A stretch of 28,179 bases of DNA, taken from assembly GCA_035620975.1 (NCBI GenBank), contig DASPFV010000167.1:1-28179 (forward strand), read 5' to 3'. The notes under the pieces were generated by a model. It saw nothing but the letters and a program-made list of their open reading frames with translations. It did not search any database and was not told where the DNA came from. This document shows, in pieces, positions 1 through 7,962 of this stretch. Both the position numbers and the translations under genes were made by a program. Source of the DNA: DASPFV01 sp035620975 (lineage in GTDB: Bacteria; Acidobacteriota; Vicinamibacteria; Vicinamibacterales; 2-12-FULL-66-21). The first letter of the stretch is position 1. Every line of letters begins with the position of its first letter.

Positions 1-35
1 AGAGCCCAGAGCCCAGAGCCCAGAGCCCAGAGCCC
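1..35. repeat. Heptamer tandem repeat (AGAGCCC)x5 upstream of gyrA
   Basis: Five perfect head-to-tail copies of AGAGCCC fill the first 35 bases and are cut by the window edge, so the array may be longer. It ends 11 bases before the gyrA start codon, where a ribosome binding site would be expected. No spacer structure is seen, so it is a simple satellite and not a CRISPR array. Confidence 0.9.
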
Positions 36-46
36 AATATCCCCCT

Positions 47-2590
47 ATGCCCGACTTCGCTGCCAGCAAGGTTCCCGTCAACATCGAAGACGAGATGAAG
101 CGCTCGTACATGGATTACGCGATGAGCGTGATCATCGGGCGGGCGCTCCCCGACGTCCGGGACGGGCTCAAACCGGCGCACCGGCGCGTGCTCTTCGGCA
201 TGCGTACGATGGGCCTGGCGTCGAACCGCGCCTACCGCAAGTGCGCGAAGATCGTCGGCGAAGTGATGGGGAACTACCATCCCCACGGCGACGCTTCCAT
301 CTACGACACGCTCGTGCGGATGGCGCAGGACTTCAACATGCGCTACCCGCTGGTGGACGGCCAGGGCAACTTCGGGTCCATCGACGGCGATCCGCCCGCC
401 GCGATGCGCTACACCGAAGCCCGTCCGGAGCCGGCCGCCGAGGCGATGATGGCGGATCTCGACAAGGAGACCGTCGACTTCGTCCCGAACTACGACGAGA
501 CCACCGAAGAGCCGACGGTCCTCCCCACGACGTTCCCGAACCTGCTGGTGAACGGATCGGCCGGGATTGCGGTCGGCATGGCGACGAACGTCCCGCCCCA
601 CAACATGCGCGAGGTGATCGACGGCGTCATCGCCGTGATCGACGCGCGCGCGGACCCGCGCGATGCCCGGCTCCGCGCGGCGCTGAGGGCCATTCCCGGG
701 CCCGACTTCCCGTCCGGCGGCTTCATCGTCGGGCGGCAGGGCATCCTGAACGCCTACCGGACCGGCCGCGGCGCGATCACGATGCGCGCCCGCGCGAAGG
801 TGGAAGAGAGCCGCAGGGGCGAGAAGCTCTCGATCGTCGTCACCGAGATCCCCTTCCAGGTGAACAAGGCCCGCCTCCTCGAGAAGATCGCCGAGCTCGT
901 GCGCGAGAAGACCATCGAGGGGATCGCCGACCTCCGCGACGAGTCGGACCGCGAAGGGATGCGCATCGTCATCGAGCTGCGGCGCGGCGAGGTGCCCGAG
1001 GTCGTCCTCAACAACCTCTACAAGCACACGCCGCTGCAGACCACCTTCGGCATCATCATGCTCGCCATCGTCGGCGGCCGGCCGAAGGTGCTGTCCTTGC
1101 TCGACATCGTCGAGCAGTTCATCGAGTTCCGGCGCGAGGTCGTCCGCCGGCGCACCGAGTTCGAGCTGCGCAAGGCGGAGGCCCGCGCGCACATCCTGGA
1201 GGGCCTGAAGATTGCCCTCGATCACCTCGACGAGGTCATCCGCCTCATTCGCGGCTCCAAGAGCCCCGCGGAGGCCCGCCAGGGGCTGATGGCGCAGTTC
1301 CGGCTCACCCAGGTGCAGGCGCAGGCGATCCTCGACATGCAGCTGCAGCGCCTGACCGGCCTGGAGCGGCAGAAGATCGTCGACGAGCTCGTGGAGCTGC
1401 TCAAGACGATCGAACGCCTGCGCGCCATCCTGTCGAGCGACGTGCTGCTCATGCAGGTGGTCGTCGACGAGCTGAAGGCGGTGCGCGAACGTTTCTCGGA
1501 CGATCGCCGCACGGAAATCATCGACGAGAGCGGGGAGTTCCGCATCGAGGATCTGATTGCCGACGAGGACATGGCGATCACGGTCACGAACACGGGCTAC
1601 GTCAAGCGCACCGCGATTTCGACCTACCGGATGCAGCGGCGCGGCGGGAAGGGCCGCATCGGCATGCGGACGCGGGAAGAGGACTTCGTCAGCCACCTCT
1701 TCATCGCATCGACGCACGCCTACATCATGATCTTCTCGGACCGCGGCCGTGCCTACTGGCTCCGCGTCCACGAGATCCCGGACGTGGGCCCGGGGGGCAA
1801 GGGCAAGGCGATCGCGAATCTCGTCTCGATGGAGCCGGGAGAGCGGATTGCCGCGCTCCTCGCCGTGCGGGAGTGGCCGGCGTCCGAGGGCCTGCAGTTC
1901 GTCGTCATGGGCACGCGCCGCGGCGTCATCAAGAAGACCGACCTGTCGCTCTTCAGCAACCCGCGCGCCGGCGGCATCATCGCCATGGGCGTGGAAGAGG
2001 GGGACTCGGTCATCGCCGTGGAGATCTCCGGCGGCACGGAGCAGATCTTCCTCGGCACGCGCGGCGGCATGGCCATCCGGTTCGCCGAGACGGACGTGCG
2101 CTCGATGGGCCGCGCCGCCTACGGCGTCCGCGGCATCACGCTGCGCGAGGGGGACGAGGTCGTTGCGATGGAGGTGGTCCGGGAGGGGGGGACGATGCTC
2201 ACCGTCACCCAGAACGGCTTCGGGAAGCGCACGGAGCTCGAGGAGTACCGCGTGCAGTCCCGTGGCGGCGTCGGGATCATCAACATCCAGACGAGCGAGC
2301 GCAATGGCAGGGTGGTCGGCATCGCGTACGTCCACGACGGGGACGAGCTGATGCTGATCAGCCAGCAGGGCAAGATCCTGCGCATGGTCGCCAGCGACGT
2401 CCGCGCGATCGGCCGTGCGACGCAGGGCGTCCGGCTGATCGGGATGGAGGAAGGGGATCAGGTCGTGTCGGTGGCGCGGCTCGCCGAGCGGGAGGACGAG
2501 GAGAACGGCACGCCCATTGGCGACGCCAGTGTCGGGGCCGGGGACCCGGTCGACGGCGACCCCGAACCCGGCGCCGGCGGCACCGAGTGA
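47..2590 (+). CDS. gyrA: DNA gyrase subunit A
   Basis: This is the breakage-reunion subunit of DNA gyrase (type IIA topoisomerase), which introduces negative supercoils as an A2B2 complex with GyrB. It has 847 residues, close to the 875 of E. coli. The N-terminal winged-helix/tower region carries the catalytic tyrosine Y122 in AAMRYTEARPE, preceded by R121. The quinolone pocket reads HPHGDASIYD at residues 78-87, so position 83 is Ala and 87 is Asp. The C-terminal beta-pinwheel starts with the GyrA box QRRGGKG (residues 530-536), the gyrase hallmark that separates it from ParC. An acidic low-complexity tail closes the protein. The ATG at 47 gives the usual N-terminus (MKRSYMDYAMSVIIGRALPD follows shortly), but no Shine-Dalgarno is visible because a C-rich stretch and the heptamer repeat precede it. 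gyrB is not in the window. It is convergent with pcrA. Confidence 0.97.
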   Translation: MPDFAASKVPVNIEDEMKRSYMDYAMSVIIGRALPDVRDGLKPAHRRVLFGMRTMGLASNRAYRKCAKIVGEVMGNYHPHGDASIYDTLVRMAQDFNMRYPLVDGQGNFGSIDGDPPAAMRYTEARPEPAAEAMMADLDKETVDFVPNYDETTEEPTVLPTTFPNLLVNGSAGIAVGMATNVPPHNMREVIDGVIAVIDARADPRDARLRAALRAIPGPDFPSGGFIVGRQGILNAYRTGRGAITMRARAKVEESRRGEKLSIVVTEIPFQVNKARLLEKIAELVREKTIEGIADLRDESDREGMRIVIELRRGEVPEVVLNNLYKHTPLQTTFGIIMLAIVGGRPKVLSLLDIVEQFIEFRREVVRRRTEFELRKAEARAHILEGLKIALDHLDEVIRLIRGSKSPAEARQGLMAQFRLTQVQAQAILDMQLQRLTGLERQKIVDELVELLKTIERLRAILSSDVLLMQVVVDELKAVRERFSDDRRTEIIDESGEFRIEDLIADEDMAITVTNTGYVKRTAISTYRMQRRGGKGRIGMRTREEDFVSHLFIASTHAYIMIFSDRGRAYWLRVHEIPDVGPGGKGKAIANLVSMEPGERIAALLAVREWPASEGLQFVVMGTRRGVIKKTDLSLFSNPRAGGIIAMGVEEGDSVIAVEISGGTEQIFLGTRGGMAIRFAETDVRSMGRAAYGVRGITLREGDEVVAMEVVREGGTMLTVTQNGFGKRTELEEYRVQSRGGVGIINIQTSERNGRVVGIAYVHDGDELMLISQQGKILRMVASDVRAIGRATQGVRLIGMEEGDQVVSVARLAEREDEENGTPIGDASVGAGDPVDGDPEPGAGGTE

Positions 2591-2629
2591 CGCGACGCCC
2601 TGCAGGCCAGGCGGTTCTCCGACGGCCTG

Positions 2630-4906
2630 TCAGGCCAGCTCCAGCCTCGCGAAGCGGGCCATGAGCTTCTTGACGCCGATCGAGTTGAAGCGCACCGTGA
2701 TCTTCAGATCGTCGTTCTGTTCCTCGACGGCGATCACGCTGCCGATGCCGAACTGCGCATGGCGGACGCGCATCCCCGCGCGGACGCCGGTGAGCGACTG
2801 ATCCTCGTGCTCGTACGCGTAGGCGGGGGGTTCCTCGCGCACGCGTCCGCTGCGTCCCCTGCGCCCGTACGGGTTCGTGCGGAACTCGTAGTGGCTGTGT
2901 GCGAAGCTACCCTGATAGCGCGGTGACCACGCTGGCGCGATCCGGTCCATGAGCTCGCCGGGAATCTCGTCGAGAAAGCGGGACGGCTGCGTAGCCTTGT
3001 ACTCGCCGAACACCCGCCGTCGCGCGGCGCTCGTCAGCACGAGCTGCAGCTGCGCGCGGGTCATCCCCACGTAGCACAGCCGGCGCTCCTCTTCGAGCTC
3101 CTCCTGGCTCTCGTCGGATCGCGCGTGGGGGAAGAGGCCCTCCTCGAGCCCGGCGAGGATCACGAGCGGGAACTCGAGGCCCTTGGCGGCGTGCAGGGTC
3201 ATCAGCCAGACCCGGGCATCCCGGCTGCCCGCCTCTTCGTCCGCCTCCGAGAGGAGCGACAGGCGGTCGACGAACCCGCCCAGCGTGGCCTCGGTCTCAC
3301 GGGCCTCGTAGTCGCGGGCGGCCGACACGAGCTCCATCAGGTTGCCGATCCGCTCGTTGGCCTCCTCGCTGTTCTCCTCGCGCAGGTCGGCCAGGTAGCC
3401 GGTCTGGTCCAGGACCTTCCCGATCGTGGTCGAGACCGTGTCCTGGCGGGCCACGGCTGCGAGCGAGACCAGGAGATCGCGGAACACGCGAAGGGAGGCG
3501 ACAGCGCGCGCCGGCAGTTTCCCTTCGTCCACGGCGTAGACGAGCTTCGCCCAGAGCGATCGGGCCGACGAGATCTCCTGGAGCCCGGCGGCGAGCAGCG
3601 GCGGGGCGTCGGCGGCGACCGCGGCCGGATCGATGGCCTGGAGCGAATCCATGACTCCCTTGCCGATGCCGCGTGCCGGCACGTTGATCACCCGGCGCAG
3701 GCTCACGTCGTCGTGAGGGTTGATGACGAGCTTCAGGAAGGCGAGCACGTCCTTGATCTCGCGCCGCTCGTAGAAGCGCACGCCGCCGATGATCTTGTAG
3801 GGGACGCCGTCGCGCATCAGCGCGTCCTCGATCGCGCGCGACTGGGCGTTCGTCCGGTAGAGCACGGCGGCCATTCCCTCGACGTCTGCGGCGCGCGCGG
3901 CCTTCACGGTCCCCAGGATGAAGTCGGCCTCCTCCACTTCGTCGTTGCCCCGGAACGCGACGATGCGCGGGCCGCCGGCCCGCTCGGTCCAGAGGTGTTT
4001 GTCCTGCCGGTTCCGGTTCTGCCGGATCACGGCGCTGGCCGCGTCCAGGATGACCTGGGTCGATCGATAGTTCTGCTCGAGGCGGACGATGCGGGCTTCG
4101 GGGAAGTCGTGCTCGAAGTCGAGAATGTTCCGGAGATCGGCGCCCCGCCACTTGTAGATTGACTGGTCGGGGTCGCCGACCACCGCCAGGTTCCGGTGGA
4201 CTTCGGCGAGGCGACGGATCAGGAGGTATTGCGGCCGGTTCGTGTCCTGGTACTCGTCGACCATCAGGTACTTGAACTTCCTGGCGTAGAAGGAGCGCGT
4301 CGGCTCGGAGTCCTCGAACAGCTCCACCGTCTTGAGGAGCAGATCGTCGAAGTCAAGCGCGTTGGCGTCGCGGAGCGCCCCAACGTACCCCGCGTGCACG
4401 CGCGCGATCTGCTCGCCGCGGACGTCGAACTGACCCGGTCCCGACGCCGGACCTTCCATGCGGTTCTTCGCATGGCTGATGCGCGAGAGCGCGAGGCGCG
4501 CGGGCACGAACTTGTCGTCGATGCCGAGATCGCGCTGGATCTGGCGGACCACCGCCAGCTGATCGGCCGAGTCGTAAATGACGAAGTCGCGCGAGAGGCC
4601 GATCTTCGGCGCTTCGCGACGGAGCAGCCGCGCGCAGAGTGCATGGAACGTCGAGAGCCACACCCCCTCGCAGGCCGGGCCGACGAGCGCCTCGACCCGC
4701 TCGCGCATCTCCCCCGCCGCCTTGTTCGTGAACGTGACCGCCAGGATCTGTCCGGGCTCCGCCCGGCCGTCGCCGATGAGATGGGCGATGCGATAGGTGA
4801 TGACCCGCGTCTTCCCCGACCCCGCCCCCGCGAGGATGAGCAGCGGGCCGTCGGTGTGCAGCACGGCCTCGCGCTGCGCCGGGTTGAGCTTGGAGAGGAA
4901 ATCCAT
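2630..4906 (-). CDS. pcrA: UvrD/PcrA-type superfamily 1A DNA helicase
   Basis: This is an ATP-dependent 3'-5' DNA helicase of the UvrD/PcrA/Rep family, acting in nucleotide excision repair, mismatch repair and removal of obstacles such as stalled RNA polymerase. It has 758 residues from the chosen start. Visible motifs are Walker A AGAGSGKT (26-33), Ia TFTNKAAGEM, II VDEYQDT with D217/E218, III GDPDQSIYKWRGAD, IV QNYRST, V TLHAAKGLEFPLV and VI YVGMTRA (about 610-617). The last 50 residues (GMRVRHAQFGIGSVIAVEE onward) form the Tudor-like domain that in PcrA/UvrD binds RNA polymerase. The ATG at 4906 gives the family N-terminus MDFLSKLNPAQREAV. A longer in-frame start near 4981 would run into leuC and adds residues without family character. 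A perfect -10 box lies 15 bp upstream, so the leader is very short. Its stop codon lies in a 13-bp palindrome between the convergent genes. Confidence 0.96.
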   Translation of the reverse strand: MDFLSKLNPAQREAVLHTDGPLLILAGAGSGKTRVITYRIAHLIGDGRAEPGQILAVTFTNKAAGEMRERVEALVGPACEGVWLSTFHALCARLLRREAPKIGLSRDFVIYDSADQLAVVRQIQRDLGIDDKFVPARLALSRISHAKNRMEGPASGPGQFDVRGEQIARVHAGYVGALRDANALDFDDLLLKTVELFEDSEPTRSFYARKFKYLMVDEYQDTNRPQYLLIRRLAEVHRNLAVVGDPDQSIYKWRGADLRNILDFEHDFPEARIVRLEQNYRSTQVILDAASAVIRQNRNRQDKHLWTERAGGPRIVAFRGNDEVEEADFILGTVKAARAADVEGMAAVLYRTNAQSRAIEDALMRDGVPYKIIGGVRFYERREIKDVLAFLKLVINPHDDVSLRRVINVPARGIGKGVMDSLQAIDPAAVAADAPPLLAAGLQEISSARSLWAKLVYAVDEGKLPARAVASLRVFRDLLVSLAAVARQDTVSTTIGKVLDQTGYLADLREENSEEANERIGNLMELVSAARDYEARETEATLGGFVDRLSLLSEADEEAGSRDARVWLMTLHAAKGLEFPLVILAGLEEGLFPHARSDESQEELEEERRLCYVGMTRAQLQLVLTSAARRRVFGEYKATQPSRFLDEIPGELMDRIAPAWSPRYQGSFAHSHYEFRTNPYGRRGRSGRVREEPPAYAYEHEDQSLTGVRAGMRVRHAQFGIGSVIAVEEQNDDLKITVRFNSIGVKKLMARFARLELA

Positions 4907-4921
4907 GGGGAAGGTGCATTC

Positions 4922-4927
4922 ATTATA
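4922..4927 (-). promoter_or_regulatory. Candidate -10 element of pcrA
   Basis: Read on the minus strand, the bases spell TATAAT, a perfect sigma-70 -10 box, 15 bp upstream of the pcrA ATG. No good -35 box is found 16-18 bp further upstream. If used, transcription would start about 7-10 nt before the start codon, giving a near-leaderless mRNA and supporting the start at 4906. The 68-bp gap also has to hold the leuC promoter, for which I see no clear element. Confidence 0.45.
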
Positions 4928-4974
4928 GCTGTCGAGATCGGAGCTCAGGCATCTCTGATGTACCATGCTTCCCG

Positions 4975-6387
4975 ATGCCATCTCTGCTGCAGAAGGTGTG
5001 GGACGCCCATACCGTGCGGCGGTTGCCGAACGGCCAGACGCAGCTGTTCATCGGGCTGCACCTGATCCACGAGGTCACCACGCCGCAGGCCTTCGACATG
5101 CTCCGGGCGAGGGGGTTGAGCGTACAGCGGCCAGACCGCACGCTGGCGACGGTCGATCACATCGTGCCGACGCGGGATCAGCAGCGGCGGCCGTTCCTCG
5201 ACGTGATGGCCGAGGACATGCTGGCGGCGCTGGAGCGCAACTGCCGCGAAGCGGGCATCCGGCTGCTCGACGTGCCGAGCGGTCTGCAGGGTATCGTCCA
5301 CGTGATCGGGCCGGAGCTCGGCGTCACGCAGCCGGGGATGACCATCGCGTGCGGCGACAGCCATACCTCGACGCACGGCGCCTTCGGCGCCGTGGCGTTC
5401 GGCATCGGGACCTCGCAGGTGCGCGACGTGCTCGCGTCGCAGTGCCTGGCGATGGATCCGTTGAAGCTGCGCCGGGTCGACGTCCAGGGGCGGCTCGCGC
5501 CGGGCGTGTACGCCAAGGACGTCATTCTCGAGATCATCCGGCGCCTGGGCGTCAACGGGGGCGTGGGGTTCGCCTACGAGTACGGCGGCGAGGCCATCGA
5601 CGCGATGTCGATGGACGAGCGGATGACGATCTGCAACATGTCGATCGAGGGAGGGGCCCGCGTCGGGTACGTGAACCCCGATCGCACGACGCTGGAGTAT
5701 CTCCGGGGCCGGCCCTACGCGCCGCAGGGAGCCGCCTTCGAGCGTGCGGAAGCGTGGTGGCTCAGCATGGCCTCCGACGCCGGCACCCGGTATGACGACC
5801 GCGTCACGATCGACGCGTCGGCCATCCGGCCGACGGTGACGTGGGGCATCAACCCGGGGCAGTCGGTCTACGTGGACGAACCGCTGCCGGAACCATCCGG
5901 GGTCGCGCCCGGCGACCGGCCGGCCGTCGTCGAGGCCCTGGAGTTCATGGGCTTCCGGGCCGGTGATCCCATCAGGGGCACGCGCATCGACGTCGCCTTC
6001 GTCGGATCGTGCACCAATGCGCGGCTGTCGGACTTGCGTGAGGCCGCGCGCGTCGTCCGCGGCCGGAAGGTGGCGCCGCACGTCCAGGCGCTCGTGGTGC
6101 CCGGATCGCAGGGCGTGCGCGCGGCGGCCGAGCGCGAGGGCCTGGATCGCGTGTTCGTGGAGGCGGGCTTCGATTGGCGAGGCGCCGGCTGCTCCATGTG
6201 CCTGGCGATGAACCAGGACCGGCTCACCGGCCGGCAGATCTGCGCCTCGTCGTCGAACCGCAACTTCAAGGGGCGGCAGGGCAGCCCGACCGGCCGCACG
6301 CTGCTCATGAGCCCGGCGATGGTCGCCGCCGCGGCAGTTGCGGGCGAGGTGGTCGACGTGCGCGAGGTGGACCGCGGTGGCTGTTGA
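4975..6387 (+). CDS. leuC: 3-isopropylmalate dehydratase large subunit
   Basis: This is the catalytic [4Fe-4S] subunit of isopropylmalate isomerase, which with LeuD converts 2-isopropylmalate to 3-isopropylmalate in leucine synthesis in the cytoplasm. At 470 residues it matches the bacterial heterodimeric LeuC family (E. coli 466). The cluster ligands are visible as C346 in GSCTN and C406 and C409 in GCSMCLAMN, almost at the E. coli positions. Other aconitase-family signatures are VDHIVPT, ACGDSHTSTHGAFGA and SSNRNFKGRQG. The start MPSLLQKVWDAHTVRRL is typical, although no clear ribosome binding site precedes it. leuD starts inside its last codons (11-bp overlap), so the two subunits are probably translationally coupled. 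It diverges from pcrA with only 68 bp between the start codons. Confidence 0.98.
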   Translation: MPSLLQKVWDAHTVRRLPNGQTQLFIGLHLIHEVTTPQAFDMLRARGLSVQRPDRTLATVDHIVPTRDQQRRPFLDVMAEDMLAALERNCREAGIRLLDVPSGLQGIVHVIGPELGVTQPGMTIACGDSHTSTHGAFGAVAFGIGTSQVRDVLASQCLAMDPLKLRRVDVQGRLAPGVYAKDVILEIIRRLGVNGGVGFAYEYGGEAIDAMSMDERMTICNMSIEGGARVGYVNPDRTTLEYLRGRPYAPQGAAFERAEAWWLSMASDAGTRYDDRVTIDASAIRPTVTWGINPGQSVYVDEPLPEPSGVAPGDRPAVVEALEFMGFRAGDPIRGTRIDVAFVGSCTNARLSDLREAARVVRGRKVAPHVQALVVPGSQGVRAAAEREGLDRVFVEAGFDWRGAGCSMCLAMNQDRLTGRQICASSSNRNFKGRQGSPTGRTLLMSPAMVAAAAVAGEVVDVREVDRGGC

Positions 6388-6994
6388 GCGACTCGCGCAG
6401 GTCACCGGTACCGCGGTCCCGCTCCGCGGCGACAACATCGACACGGACCGGATCATCCCGGCGCGCTTTCTGCGCTCCGTCTCGTTCGAAGGGCTCGAGG
6501 CGCACCTGTTCGCCGACGACCGGGCTCAGGCGGAGGCGATCGCACCCGGCAGCCATCCCTTCTCGTCCCCTCGGTACGCCGACGCGTCCATCCTGCTCGT
6601 CAATGCGAACTTCGGCTGCGGTTCCTCGCGCGAGCATGCGCCCCAGGCCATCCGCCGCCGCGGGATCCGCGCGATCGTCGGGCAGTCGTTCTCGGAGATC
6701 TTCTTCGGCAACTCCGTCGCGCTCGGGATGCCGTGCGTGTCGGTGTCGCCGGAGGTCGCCGAGCGGCTCATGCAGGCCGTGGAGCGCGATCCGCAGACGG
6801 CGATCACGATCGATCTGGGGGCCGGAACGGTGTCGTGGTCGGCGGAGACGGCGCCGGCCGCGCTGCCCGGCGGGGCGCGCGACGCGTTCCTCGAGGGTAC
6901 CTGGGACGCCACGGGCCTCCTGCTCGATCGCTACGAGGACGTGGAGGCCGTCGCAGCGCGGTTGCCCTACGTCACGAACTTCTCACGAGACTAG
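6377..6994 (+). CDS. leuD: 3-isopropylmalate dehydratase small subunit
   Basis: This is the small (swivel-domain) subunit of isopropylmalate isomerase. It has 205 residues from the GTG at 6377 (E. coli 201). The family motifs LRGDNIDTDRIIPARFL near the N-terminus and NFGCGSSREHAPQAI, plus the SEIFFGNS segment, are all present. The GTG start was chosen because an AGGTGG Shine-Dalgarno lies about 6 nt upstream and the protein then begins MAVERLAQVTG. An in-frame ATG at 6338 lies deeper inside leuC and adds 13 residues without family character. The gene overlaps leuC by 11 bp. Its last 12 bp overlap the 3' end of the oppositely transcribed lysR gene, leaving no room for a terminator between them. 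Confidence 0.95.
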   Translation: MAVERLAQVTGTAVPLRGDNIDTDRIIPARFLRSVSFEGLEAHLFADDRAQAEAIAPGSHPFSSPRYADASILLVNANFGCGSSREHAPQAIRRRGIRAIVGQSFSEIFFGNSVALGMPCVSVSPEVAERLMQAVERDPQTAITIDLGAGTVSWSAETAPAALPGGARDAFLEGTWDATGLLLDRYEDVEAVAARLPYVTNFSRD

Positions 6995-7870
6995 CGGGAT
7001 CGTCCGTACCACGTCGAGGAACGCCTCCGCCGCGTGGGACAGCTCTCCCTCGCGCCGGTAGACGAGCCGGATCTGGCGGGTGGCGCTCAGCTCGGGAACC
7101 TTCACGGCCACGAGCTGCCCGAGTGCGATTTCCGTCAACGCGCACCGGCGCGGCAGCACCGCCACGCCGATGCCTCGCTCCACGGCACGCTTGATCCCGT
7201 CCAGGCTCGGCAGCGCGATCTGAATGTTGATCGGGGTATGACGGCGCTCGTACGCGCGGAGGACACGCTCGCGGGCCGGGGAGGGATCGTTGTGGGCGAT
7301 GACCGTCTCACGGCCGACTTCCTCGATCGAGACGCGCTTGCGCCCGGCGAGCGGGTGGCTCGGGTGCGCCAGCATCACCAGCTCGTCGCTCCCCAGGGGA
7401 ATCGCCTGCAGCCCCCGCCCGGCGGGCTGGAACGTCAGGACGCCGCAGTCGACCGCGCGGTTCAGGATCTCGGTGGCCATCTGGCGGGACGGCACGCGCC
7501 GCACCTCCACCATCGCCTGAGGGTGGAGGGAGGCGAACTTCTCCAGATACGGGAGCAGGGTGTGGACGGCCGCCTCGTTGGCCCCGATGACCACCCGGCC
7601 GCGGCGGACCTGCTGGAGCTCCCGCACGGCTTCCTCCGCGTCGGTCGCCAGCCGCAGCAGCCGGTTCGCGTAGTCGAGCAGGAGCCGTCCCGACTCGGTG
7701 AGCGCCCCGTTCCGCGACGACCGGTCGAAGAGCCGCTCGCCGAGCTCCTCCTCGAGCCGGCGGATGGCCTGGCTCACGGCCGGCTGCGTGCGGTGCAGCT
7801 TCTTGGCGGCGACCGAGAAACTCCGTTCCGTGGCAACGGTGACGAAGGTGCCGAGGTCCTGCAGCTGCAT
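6983..7870 (-). CDS. LysR-family transcriptional regulator inside the leucine cluster
   Basis: This is a 295-residue LysR-type regulator. The N-terminal winged helix-turn-helix spans residues 2-60, with the classic run TQPAVSQAIRRLEEELGERL. It is followed by a linker helix and a periplasmic-binding-like effector domain starting near RGRVVIGANEAAV. The ATG at 7870 gives the standard MQLQDLGTFVTVATE start. An upstream in-frame ATG at 7951 would cover the operator-like region and reads as non-family sequence. The gene is transcribed away from leuA across a 92-bp AT-rich gap, the usual LysR arrangement for controlling the neighbouring divergent promoter and its own. I infer that it regulates leuA-leuB and perhaps leuC-leuD. 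The effector is unknown, with 2-isopropylmalate or a keto acid the natural guess. The Leu role comes from context only, because sequence cannot separate LysR subfamilies by eye. Confidence 0.95.
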   Translation of the reverse strand: MQLQDLGTFVTVATERSFSVAAKKLHRTQPAVSQAIRRLEEELGERLFDRSSRNGALTESGRLLLDYANRLLRLATDAEEAVRELQQVRRGRVVIGANEAAVHTLLPYLEKFASLHPQAMVEVRRVPSRQMATEILNRAVDCGVLTFQPAGRGLQAIPLGSDELVMLAHPSHPLAGRKRVSIEEVGRETVIAHNDPSPARERVLRAYERRHTPINIQIALPSLDGIKRAVERGIGVAVLPRRCALTEIALGQLVAVKVPELSATRQIRLVYRREGELSHAAEAFLDVVRTIPLVS

Positions 7871-7962
7871 ACGGCAAGCATAACGCGATCTTATCAAAAT
7901 GACAAAACTATAAATTGGACCGCCGCCTGCGCAGCCGTGTACAAGGATCACAGGGGGAAACC
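7871..7962. promoter_or_regulatory. lysR-leuA divergent regulatory region with LysR-box-like dyad
   Basis: The gap holds an AT-rich island (about 7880-7918) in otherwise GC-rich DNA. ATAA at 7880-7883 and TTAT at 7891-7894 form an ATAA-N7-TTAT dyad, which contains the T-N11-A core (T7881 to A7893) of LysR sites. A third half-site ATAA lies at 7910-7913, making TTAT-N15-ATAA with the second. TATAAA at 7909-7914 is a possible leuA -10 box without a good -35, as expected of an activator-dependent promoter. A strong ribosome binding site (AGGGGG, about 7952-7957) precedes the leuA ATG at 7963. Function is inferred. Confidence 0.5.

Noticed and set aside
2624..2636. GGCCTG-T-CAGGCC palindrome between gyrA and pcrA as a bidirectional terminator
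   Set aside because: The stem is only 6 bp with a 1-nt centre and has no T tract on either side, so it cannot form a useful hairpin.
3125..5065. Long plus-strand frames opposite pcrA
   Set aside because: They are antisense shadows of a helicase with all seven motifs. Their composition is rich in Arg, Gly, Ala and Asp without domains.
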